Positions 6,925 through 12,440 of a stretch of DNA of 12,440 nucleotides are shown here, piece by piece. The notes beneath the pieces are model-generated. The model was not told the DNA's origin, made no database searches, and worked only from the letters and a program-made list of their open reading frames with translations. A program made the position numbers and the translations under genes. The DNA is from Deltaproteobacteria bacterium (GTDB lineage Bacteria > Myxococcota > Myxococcia > Myxococcales > Myxococcaceae): positions 1 through 12,440 of the forward strand of contig VGRA01000030.1 of the NCBI GenBank assembly GCA_016875515.1. The letters are read 5' to 3'. Within the stretch, counting starts at the first letter, position 1; every line of letters begins with the position of its first letter.

Positions 6925-7992
6925 TCAGGAGGCATGGTCCAGCCGCGCGGCAATTTCCTCCGCGAGCGCGTACGGATCCTCCGCCCGCTGGGCAATGCGG
7001 CGCGAGACCTCGTCCAGCCGCCCCTGCTCCCGCGCGAGGGTCTCCAACGCGTTGCGCAGCAGCCGTTCGCGCAGGAGCGACACGAACTGCATCCCCGCCC
7101 GGGCCTCCTCCTTCTTGAGCCGCTGCCCGGTGGCGTCCAGCCACAAGTGGTGCTGCTCCACGGCGCCCAGCAACTCCGGGATGCCCTGGTCCCTCGCCGC
7201 CACCACCTTGAGAATAGGCGGCTCCCACTCTTCCGGCTGGGCAGGGGGGGCGGCGGGCGCCGGCGGGCCGTGGTTCAACATGCGGTGGGCCGCGTCGTGG
7301 TCCGCCACCGCGCGTACCGCGTGGCGCAGCTCCAGCATCTGACGCAGTTCCCGCACCGTCCGGTCTGCGCCGTCCAGGTCCGCCTTGTTGACGGCGAAGA
7401 GGTCCGCCACCTCCAGGATGCCGGCCTTGATGGCCTGGATGTCGTCCCCCATGCCGGGGACCACCACCACGATCGTGGTGTGGGCCATCTGGGCAATGTC
7501 GATCTCGTCCTGCCCCACCCCCACCGTCTCCACGATGATGACGTCCTGCCCCATGGCGTCCATCACGCGGATGCAGTCCCCCGTGGCGCGGGACAGCCCG
7601 CCCAGGTTGCCGCGGGTGGCCAGGCTTCGGATGAACACACCTGGATCCGTGGCGTGCTCCTGCATGCGGATGCGGTCCCCGAGGATGGCCCCGCCCGTGA
7701 ACGGGCTGGTGGGATCCACGGCGATCACCCCCACCTTCTTCCCCTCCTTCCGGTACCCGGCGATCAGCCGGTTGGTCAGCGTGGACTTTCCCGCCCCGGG
7801 CGAGCCGGTGATCCCCACCACCCACGCCTTCCCCGTTCGGGGAAACAGCGCCTGCAGCTCCGCCGTGGCAGCGGCGTCCCCGTCGTCAATGTTGCGCATG
7901 AGCCGCGAGGCGGCACGGACATCCCCGGCGAGGACCCGCGCGGACAAGCTGCCTGCGCCCGGCGCGCTCACGGAAAAGCCACGGGTGTTCAC
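6925..7992 (-). CDS. meaB: MeaB/ArgK-type GTPase, methylmalonyl-CoA mutase chaperone
   Basis: G3E-family GTPase of 355 aa that, in characterised members, gates cobalamin loading and protects B12-dependent methylmalonyl-CoA mutase. Visible motifs: Walker A GSPGAGKS (63-70), the MeaB-typical VDPTSPFTGGAILGDRIRM region (92-110), ETVGVGQDE (155-163) and NKAD (202-205). A Pro/Ala-rich insertion (about 241-256) separates the GTPase core from the C-terminal helical dimerisation part. The GTG start overlaps the acyl-CoA dehydrogenase stop by 4 nt (GTGA), with GGGAG about 10 nt upstream; the frame remains open further upstream only because it runs antiparallel to nothing that requires a stop. No mutase gene is in the window. 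Confidence 0.93.
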   Translation of the reverse strand: MNTRGFSVSAPGAGSLSARVLAGDVRAASRLMRNIDDGDAAATAELQALFPRTGKAWVVGITGSPGAGKSTLTNRLIAGYRKEGKKVGVIAVDPTSPFTGGAILGDRIRMQEHATDPGVFIRSLATRGNLGGLSRATGDCIRVMDAMGQDVIIVETVGVGQDEIDIAQMAHTTIVVVVPGMGDDIQAIKAGILEVADLFAVNKADLDGADRTVRELRQMLELRHAVRAVADHDAAHRMLNHGPPAPAAPPAQPEEWEPPILKVVAARDQGIPELLGAVEQHHLWLDATGQRLKKEEARAGMQFVSLLRERLLRNALETLAREQGRLDEVSRRIAQRAEDPYALAEEIAARLDHAS

Positions 7993-9131
7993 CGGCGGTA
8001 GATCTCCCGGGCGATCACGGTGCGCTGGATCTCGGACGTCCCCTCGCCGATCTCGCAGAGCTTCGCGTCCCGCAGGTACCGCTCCACCGGGAACTCGTTG
8101 GTGTAGCCGTAGCCTCCGTGGAACTGCACCGCCTTGTTGCACGCCCGCGTGGCCGCTTCCGAGGCGAACAGCTTGGCCATGGAGGCCTCCACCGTGTACG
8201 GCTTGCCCGCGTCCGCCAGCCGGGCCGAGCGCCACACCAGCAGCCGCGCCGCGTCCAACTCCGTCTTCATGTCCGCCATCATCCAGCGCAGCGCCTGGAA
8301 GTCCCCAATGGGCTGGCCGAACGCGGTCCGCTCGCGCGAGTACCTGACCGACTCCTCCAGGGCCCCGCGCCCCAGCCCCACCGCCAGGGCGCCAATGGTG
8401 ATGCGCCCCTTGTCGAGGATCTTCATGGTGTCGATGAAGCCGGAGTCCACCTCGCCAATCCGGTGATCGTCCGCGACCTCCAAGTTCTCCATCACCAACT
8501 CCGCGGTGTCCGAGGAGCGCATCCCCAGCTTCCCGTGGATGGCCCGCTGGGAGAAGCCGGGCATCCCGCGCGTCAGGCAGAAGGCGGTGATCCCCTTCTG
8601 CTTCTTCTCCTTCGTGGTGACCGCCAGCACCACGAACACGTCACCCACGGAGCCCTGGGTGATGAACATCTTGGCGCCGTTGAGCACCCACCTGTCCCCC
8701 TTGCGCACGGCGGTGGTCTTCATCCCCGCCGCGTCCGAGCCGCTCCCCGGCTCGGTCAGCCCCCACGCCCCCAGGTACTCGCCCGAGGCAAGCTTCGGCA
8801 GGAAGCGGTCCTTCAGGTGCTTCGGTCCGAAGACGCGCAGGTGGGACGTGCCCAGCCCGTTGTGGGAGGCCACAGTCAGCGCAAGCGAGCCGTCGTACCG
8901 GGCAATCTCCTCCACCACCACCGCCACCGCGAGCGTGTCCAGCCCCGCGCCGCCGAACTCCTCGGGGATCTGCATCCCCATGATGCCCAGCTCGCCCAGC
9001 TGCCGGACCACCTCCCGGGGGAAGGTGCCGGAACGGTCCCACTCGCGGGCGTGGGGCTTGACGTTCTTCTCGCAGAAGTCGCGGACCATCTTCTGCAGGG
9101 CCTGGTGGCTCTCCGGTAGTTCAAAGTCCAT
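7989..9131 (-). CDS. Acyl-CoA dehydrogenase, short-chain (SCAD-like) type
   Basis: FAD-dependent alpha,beta-dehydrogenase of acyl-CoAs, passing electrons to electron-transfer flavoprotein; 380 aa, normal for the family. Landmarks: LTEPGSGSDAAG (125-136), the flavin-binding middle domain with MFITQGS (155-161), RTAFGQPIGDFQ (268-279), FHGGYGYTNEFPVERYLRDAK (338-358), and EGTSEIQR (363-370). Glu363 sits where MCAD/SCAD enzymes have their catalytic base. At the position used by isovaleryl-CoA dehydrogenase (28 residues before AFGQ) there is Gly242. So although the neighbours suggest leucine breakdown, the active site fits a straight or short branched-chain acyl-CoA dehydrogenase. It starts with ATG 53 bp after the carboxyltransferase gene, with only a weak ribosome site, and overlaps meaB by 4 nt. 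Confidence 0.93.
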   Translation of the reverse strand: MDFELPESHQALQKMVRDFCEKNVKPHAREWDRSGTFPREVVRQLGELGIMGMQIPEEFGGAGLDTLAVAVVVEEIARYDGSLALTVASHNGLGTSHLRVFGPKHLKDRFLPKLASGEYLGAWGLTEPGSGSDAAGMKTTAVRKGDRWVLNGAKMFITQGSVGDVFVVLAVTTKEKKQKGITAFCLTRGMPGFSQRAIHGKLGMRSSDTAELVMENLEVADDHRIGEVDSGFIDTMKILDKGRITIGALAVGLGRGALEESVRYSRERTAFGQPIGDFQALRWMMADMKTELDAARLLVWRSARLADAGKPYTVEASMAKLFASEAATRACNKAVQFHGGYGYTNEFPVERYLRDAKLCEIGEGTSEIQRTVIAREIYRR

Positions 9132-9184
9132 GGTGCGCGGCAGTTCTTAATCCAGCCTCGGGGTGGGGACCACGGCCAACCGGC

Positions 9185-10714
9185 TCAAACCGGCAACACG
9201 CCGTGCTTCTTCTCTGAACGGGGCGAGTAGCGAGACGTGTAGAAGCCCAGCCGCCGGACCAGCTCGTCCCGGAGCGACTCGCCGGGCACCACCTCGTCCA
9301 CCACCAGCTCGGCCGCCAGCTTGTAGATGTCCACGTCCTGCCGGTACTCGTCCCGCAGCTGCTGCACGTACGCGGGGCGCTCCGCGTCCGGCTTCTCCTG
9401 GATCTTGTTGAAGTAGACCGCGTTGACCGCCGCCTCCGGCCCCATCACCGCGATCATGGCCTGCGGCAGCGCCAGCGTGCAGTCCGGCGCAAAGCCCGGG
9501 CCGCTCATGGCGTACAGCCCCGCCCCGTACGCCTTGCGCACCACCACGGAGATCCGCGGCACGGAGGCCTCTGACACCGCGGAGATCATCTTTGCCCCGG
9601 ACCGGATGATGCCCGCCCGCTCCACCTTGGTGCCGATCATGAACCCCGGCACGTCCGCCAGGTACAGCAGCGGGATGTTGAACGCGTCGCACAGCCAGAT
9701 GAACCGGGCTGCCTTGTCCGCCGAGTCCACGAACAGCACCCCGCCCTTGTACTTGGGCTGGTTGGCCACGATCCCCACCGTCCGCCCGTCCATGCGGGCC
9801 AGGCCGGTGATCAGCTCCTGCGCGAACAGCTTCTTGATCTCGAACCAGCTGCCCTCATCGATCAGCTCCGCGAGCAGGGCGTGCATGTCGAACGGCTTGT
9901 TCTGGTCCGCCGGGATGATCTCCTCGATCTTCTTCCCGCTCCGCTTCGGCGCCTTCGGCTCCGCGCGCGGCGGTTGCTCGCCGAAGTGGGAGGGCAGCAG
10001 CCGGAGGTACGCCTTGGCGTGATCAATGGCTTCGGCCTCCGTCTTGGCGAGCACGTCCCCGCATCCGGAGATGGAGCAGTGCATCTTCGCCCCGCCCATC
10101 TCCTCCAGCGTCACCTTCTCGCCAATGACCATCTCCGCCATGCGCGGCGAGCCCAGGTACATGGACGCGTTCCCGTCCACCATGATGACGATGTCGCAGA
10201 ACGCCGGGATGTAGGCGCCACCCGCCGCCGAGGGGCCGAACAGCAGGCACACCTGCGGCACGTAACCGGACAGGTGCACCTCGTTGTAGAAGATGCGCCC
10301 CGCCCCGCGCCGGCCCGGGAACATCTCCACCTGGTCCGTGATCCGCGCCCCGGCCGAGTCCACCAGGTACAGGAGCGGGCAGCGGTTCTGCCGCGCCGTC
10401 TCCTGGATGCGGAGGATCTTCTCCACCGTCCGCGCCCCCCAGCTGCCCGCCTTCACCGTGGAGTCGTTGGCCATGATGGCCACGGGACGCCCGTCCACGC
10501 GCGCAAGCCCGGTGACCGCCCCGTCCGAGGGCAGCTCCGCCTCCAGGTTGTTGGCCAGCCGCCCCTCCTCCACGAAGGAGCCCTCGTCCACCAACAGGCG
10601 GATCCGCTCACGGGCGAACAGCTTCCCCGTCTCCGCGTTCTTCTGGTGATACCGGGGGGCGCCCCCCTTCTCCACCTGCGAGATCTTCTCCAGCAACCGG
10701 GCGTCGAAGGTCAT
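9185..10714 (-). CDS. Acyl-CoA carboxylase carboxyltransferase (beta) subunit, methylcrotonyl-CoA carboxylase-like
   Basis: Carboxyltransferase half of a biotin-dependent acyl-CoA carboxylase, 509 aa with two crotonase-fold halves. The N-half contains VDSAGARI (118-125), FPGRRGAGRIFYN (132-144) and the oxyanion loop GPSAAGGAYIPA (160-171). The C-half contains DVPGFMIGTKVERAGII (354-370) and RKAYGAGLYAMSG (393-405). The FP-R-GRIFYN stretch, AGGAY-PA spacing and YGAG-Y-M-G are closer to methylcrotonyl-CoA carboxylase beta as I remember it; DVPGF, RKAYG and the HGVLPV end are closer to propionyl-CoA carboxylase beta. The neighbouring methylglutaconyl-CoA hydratase and HMG-CoA lyase favour methylcrotonyl-CoA. 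The ATG at 10714 has AGGGA about 9 nt upstream; the open frame upstream (to 10861) crosses the divergent promoter region and is not used. No biotin carboxylase/biotin-carrier subunit is in the window. Confidence 0.92.
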   Translation of the reverse strand: MTFDARLLEKISQVEKGGAPRYHQKNAETGKLFARERIRLLVDEGSFVEEGRLANNLEAELPSDGAVTGLARVDGRPVAIMANDSTVKAGSWGARTVEKILRIQETARQNRCPLLYLVDSAGARITDQVEMFPGRRGAGRIFYNEVHLSGYVPQVCLLFGPSAAGGAYIPAFCDIVIMVDGNASMYLGSPRMAEMVIGEKVTLEEMGGAKMHCSISGCGDVLAKTEAEAIDHAKAYLRLLPSHFGEQPPRAEPKAPKRSGKKIEEIIPADQNKPFDMHALLAELIDEGSWFEIKKLFAQELITGLARMDGRTVGIVANQPKYKGGVLFVDSADKAARFIWLCDAFNIPLLYLADVPGFMIGTKVERAGIIRSGAKMISAVSEASVPRISVVVRKAYGAGLYAMSGPGFAPDCTLALPQAMIAVMGPEAAVNAVYFNKIQEKPDAERPAYVQQLRDEYRQDVDIYKLAAELVVDEVVPGESLRDELVRRLGFYTSRYSPRSEKKHGVLPV

Positions 10715-10844
10715 GGGCGGTGTCCCTAGCACAGCCTGCCCGCCCGGTGGACGGGCAGCCACCAACCCCGCCATCGCCGCGGGCCCCCGGCCACACCACC
10801 TTCGGTCCGCACCCCACACAGCAGCGAAAGGAACGGGCAACGGC
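10715..10844. promoter_or_regulatory. Divergent intergenic region, probable promoters for both directions
   Basis: This is the only divergent gene pair and the longest gene-free stretch (130 bp). It must drive the carboxyltransferase-dehydrogenase-meaB run leftward and the small membrane protein rightward. I could not identify convincing -35/-10 pairs in either direction. The rightward gene has AAGGA (10828-10832), 12 nt before its ATG. Confidence 0.55.
10736..10758. repeat. Inverted repeat in the carboxyltransferase 5' region
   Basis: CTGCCCG (10736-10742) and CGGGCAG (10752-10758) form perfect 7-bp arms around a 9-nt centre, starting 22 nt upstream of the carboxyltransferase ATG. It may be an operator for a catabolic regulator or a leader hairpin. 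GC-rich DNA produces such arms by chance fairly often. Confidence 0.35.
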
Positions 10845-11174
10845 ATGGACCACTCACGCAAGGCGGCGGCGCGGGTGTACCGGGATCTCTACGACGCGGG
10901 GGCGCGGCAGCCGCGCAGGGTCATCTCTGACTACGGCCTCGAGCGGGAGGCCATCCACCACCGCATGGGACTCCAGCCATACCGGCCGGCGCGCACCGCG
11001 CTCGGGGGGCTGTCGCTGTTCCTCGTGGGCAGCGCGGCGGGGGCGGCCATTGCATGGTGGCTCGCGCCGCAGCAGGTGAAGGGGCGGCTCCAGCAGTCGC
11101 GCGCCCGTGGCCTGGACTTCCTCGACCAGGCCCGCGGCGTGGCAGAGCAGGCCGTGGAGCGGCCGCTCTCCTGA
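10845..11174 (+). CDS. Small single-pass membrane protein, YtxH-like architecture, function unknown
   Basis: A 109-aa protein and the only plus-strand gene. The N-terminal 50 residues are basic and hydrophilic (MDHSRKAAARVYRDLYDAGARQ is not a signal sequence). A transmembrane helix follows at about 52-75 (GLSLFLVGSAAGAAIAWWLAP). The C-terminal 35 residues are amphipathic and charged (QQVKGRLQQSRARGLDFLDQ). A glycine/alanine-rich helix ending in LAP and then Lys/Arg/Gln helices resembles YtxH-type proteins, but this is shape only. The ATG at 10845 was preferred over earlier in-frame starts because the frame before it lacks protein-like composition and an AAGGA precedes it. It divides the catabolic genes and ends 6 bp from the hydratase stop (convergent). 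Confidence 0.7.
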   Translation: MDHSRKAAARVYRDLYDAGARQPRRVISDYGLEREAIHHRMGLQPYRPARTALGGLSLFLVGSAAGAAIAWWLAPQQVKGRLQQSRARGLDFLDQARGVAEQAVERPLS

Positions 11175-11180
11175 GGCGAC

Positions 11181-11957
11181 CTAACGTCCGGTGTACCGGG
11201 GCGGCCGCTTCTCCGCGAAGGCGGCCAGCCCCTCCTTGCGGTCCTCGGAGGCCAGCACGATCTCGTACTTCTGCAGTTCCAGCTTGAGCCCCGCGTCCAG
11301 CGGCAGGTCCAGCCCCTCGTCCACCGCGTGCTTGGCGGCGGCCACCGCCAGCGGCGCGTTCTGGGAGATGGCCTGTGCCAGCCCCAGCGCCGTCTCCAGG
11401 AGCCGCCCCTCCGGCGCGAGCCGGTTGACCACCCCCAGCGTCAACGCCTCCGCCGCTCCCACGCGCCGTCCCGTCAAGACCAGGTCCTTGGCGCGCCCCG
11501 GGCCAATGAGCCGGGACAGCCGCTGCGTCCCGCCGCCGCCGGGGATGATCCCCAGCGTGACCTCCGTCAGCCCAATCTCCGCCGCCGGCGCAGCCACGCG
11601 GAGATCGCACGCCAGCGCCAGCTCCGTCCCACCGCCCAGCGCAAGGCCGTTCAAGGCGGCAATGAAGACCGTGTCGGACGCTTCCAGGGCGCGGAGCGTC
11701 TGCCGCAGCCCGTCCAAGAAGGCGCGCACCTCCGGCTCCGTCATGCCGGTGCGCTCCTTGAGATCCGCGCCGGCGCAGAAGGCCTTGTCCCCGTCCCCGG
11801 TGATCACCACCACCCGCACGGCGCGGCCGGAAGAGACGCGGGCCACGTGCCCCTGCAGCTCCGCCAACATCGCCCGGCTGATGGCGTTGCGCCGCGAGGC
11901 GCCGTCAATGGTCCACACCTCGGCGGCCCCATGGGTCTCCACCTTGAACTGGCTCAC
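11181..11957 (-). CDS. liuC: Enoyl-CoA hydratase family, probable methylglutaconyl-CoA hydratase
   Basis: Crotonase-fold hydratase, 258 aa, probably adding water to 3-methylglutaconyl-CoA to give HMG-CoA in leucine breakdown. CAGADLKER (61-69) and [20 protein letters not shown] (104-123) supply the oxyanion hole and Glu112. [19 protein letters not shown] (129-147) supplies Glu132. The C-terminus, [20 protein letters not shown] (239-258), and the ADLKER motif closely resemble human AUH methylglutaconyl-CoA hydratase. Both acid residues expected of a true hydratase are present. The GTG start overlaps the HMG-CoA lyase stop by 4 nt (GTGA) and follows a purine-rich GGAAGGGAAGG. Being directly coupled to the lyase, which uses its product, supports the assignment; a generic enoyl-CoA hydratase is the alternative. 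Confidence 0.9.
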   Translation of the reverse strand: MSQFKVETHGAAEVWTIDGASRRNAISRAMLAELQGHVARVSSGRAVRVVVITGDGDKAFCAGADLKERTGMTEPEVRAFLDGLRQTLRALEASDTVFIAALNGLALGGGTELALACDLRVAAPAAEIGLTEVTLGIIPGGGGTQRLSRLIGPGRAKDLVLTGRRVGAAEALTLGVVNRLAPEGRLLETALGLAQAISQNAPLAVAAAKHAVDEGLDLPLDAGLKLELQKYEIVLASEDRKEGLAAFAEKRPPRYTGR

Positions 11958-12440
11958 GCCTTCCCTTCCTCTTCCTGGGCGCGCCGCAGCCGCTGCTGCG
12001 CCTTCTCCTTCTCGCCGAGCGCCGCCTGCAGGTACTTGCCGGACAGCCGACGGCCCATGAGTTCCTGCGCCAGCTCGCCGGCCTCCACCAGCTTGTCCAG
12101 GTCAATCCCGGTCTGGATGCCCAGCCCGTGCAGCATGAAGACCAGGTCCTCGGTGGCCAGGTTGCCCGCCGCGCCGGGTGCATAGGGGCAGCCGCCCAGG
12201 CCGCCAATGCTGGCGTCAAAGGTGGTCACGCCATACCCCAGCCCCACCAGCGCGTTGGCCAGCGCGGTGCCGCGGGTGTCGTGGAAGTGCAGCGCCGCCT
12301 TCTCCACGGGGATGGCGGCCAGTACCGCGTCGAGGATCCGCGCCGTCTGGCCCGGGTTGCCCACGCCGATAGTGTCCCCGAGCGACAGCTGGTACAGGCC
12401 GAAGTCCACCATCTGCCGGCAGATCTCCACCACTTGCTCC
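11954..12440 (-). CDS. mvaB: Hydroxymethylglutaryl-CoA lyase (5'-truncated by window edge)
   Basis: C-terminal 162 residues of HMG-CoA lyase, which cleaves HMG-CoA to acetoacetate and acetyl-CoA. Visible are the [13 protein letters not shown] barrel strand, the metal-binding [12 protein letters not shown] (two His ligands), and the signature [20 protein letters not shown] with the active-site loop Cys. The order and spacing match characterised HMG-CoA lyases. The frame is open through base 12440 and the GTG at 12433 lies inside the fold, so the true start is outside the window. The C-terminal end is a charged, Glu/Lys/Arg-rich helix ([18 protein letters not shown]). It ends in TGA overlapping the hydratase GTG. 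Confidence 0.95.
   Translation of the reverse strand, partial: EQVVEICRQMVDFGLYQLSLGDTIGVGNPGQTARILDAVLAAIPVEKAALHFHDTRGTALANALVGLGYGVTTFDASIGGLGGCPYAPGAAGNLATEDLVFMLHGLGIQTGIDLDKLVEAGELAQELMGRRLSGKYLQAALGEKEKAQQRLRRAQEEEGKA

Noticed and set aside
6814..8001. Plus-strand open frames antisense to meaB and rnc, and similar ones across the dehydrogenase and carboxyltransferase genes
   Set aside because: Same compositional effect; no recognisable domains, and each faces an intact, motif-rich gene.
7993..8235. Upstream extension of the meaB frame to 8235
   Set aside because: The added residues are Gly/Arg-rich junk inside the dehydrogenase gene; the GTG at 7992 overlapping the dehydrogenase stop gives the normal MeaB length.
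10715..10861. Upstream extension of the carboxyltransferase frame to 10861
   Set aside because: It crosses the divergent intergenic region and the start of the plus-strand gene; the added 49 residues do not look like protein of this family, and the ATG at 10714 begins the expected N-terminus.
11157..11208. Perfect 12-bp palindrome GAGCGGCCGCTC near the end of the small plus-strand gene, with a second GCGGCCGC at 11201
   Set aside because: It lies mostly in coding sequence, has no T-tract on either side, and GC-rich palindromes of this size are common in such DNA; not supported as a bidirectional terminator.
1..12440. Search for an undescribed defence, mobile or biosynthetic system
   Set aside because: Every gene but the 109-aa membrane protein belongs to a well-known housekeeping or acyl-CoA family. 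No integrase, transposase, toxin-antitoxin pair, repeat array or atypical composition was seen.

Overview
The window is a gene-dense, very GC-rich stretch. Eleven of its twelve genes, from a Nudix hydrolase to an HMG-CoA lyase, lie on the minus strand, so transcription runs from high to low coordinates. One small gene is on the plus strand. Third codon positions are strongly G/C-biased, GTG starts are common, and leucine-type acyl-CoA catabolism genes sit beside an rnc/era/der/bamB run. This suggests a delta-proteobacterial lineage, most likely a myxobacterium (Myxococcota, Myxococcus/Cystobacter type). That assignment is an inference from composition and gene content, not from a marker search.

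Right side (about 7.0-12.4 kb): acyl-CoA catabolism. In transcription order there are a 5'-truncated HMG-CoA lyase and a methylglutaconyl-CoA hydratase of AUH/LiuC type that overlap by GTGA. Then comes a short plus-strand gene for a one-helix membrane protein. A 130-bp divergent promoter region separates it from an acyl-CoA carboxylase carboxyltransferase subunit of methylcrotonyl-CoA carboxylase type, an acyl-CoA dehydrogenase, and the methylmalonyl-CoA mutase chaperone GTPase MeaB, whose GTG start overlaps the dehydrogenase stop. Hydratase, lyase and carboxyltransferase together point to the lower leucine pathway (3-methylcrotonyl-CoA to acetoacetate plus acetyl-CoA). The dehydrogenase carries its catalytic glutamate at the SCAD/MCAD position, so it is probably not the isovaleryl-CoA dehydrogenase of that pathway.

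Middle and left (about 0-6.9 kb): housekeeping and envelope biogenesis. RNase III begins one base after the meaB stop. Two tandem cyclophilins follow, the first with a signal peptide and the second predicted cytosolic. They share a 55-bp identical block. Next come the ribosome-assembly GTPases Era and Der (TAATG overlap), a YfgM-like membrane-anchored helical-repeat protein, the outer-membrane lipoprotein BamB (TGATG overlap), and a Nudix hydrolase that runs off the left edge. The yfgM-bamB-der grouping matches the known E. coli neighbourhood, and rnc-era is another widespread pairing, so this looks like two ancient modules joined. A promoter-like element with an overlapping inverted repeat lies upstream of yfgM and could let yfgM-bamB-nudix be expressed separately from era-der.

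No RNA genes, mobile elements, CRISPR arrays or phage genes were seen. No gene-free stretch exceeds 130 bp. I found no convincing undescribed system. The points that merit a second look are gene context, a few active-site substitutions, and two candidate regulatory sites.
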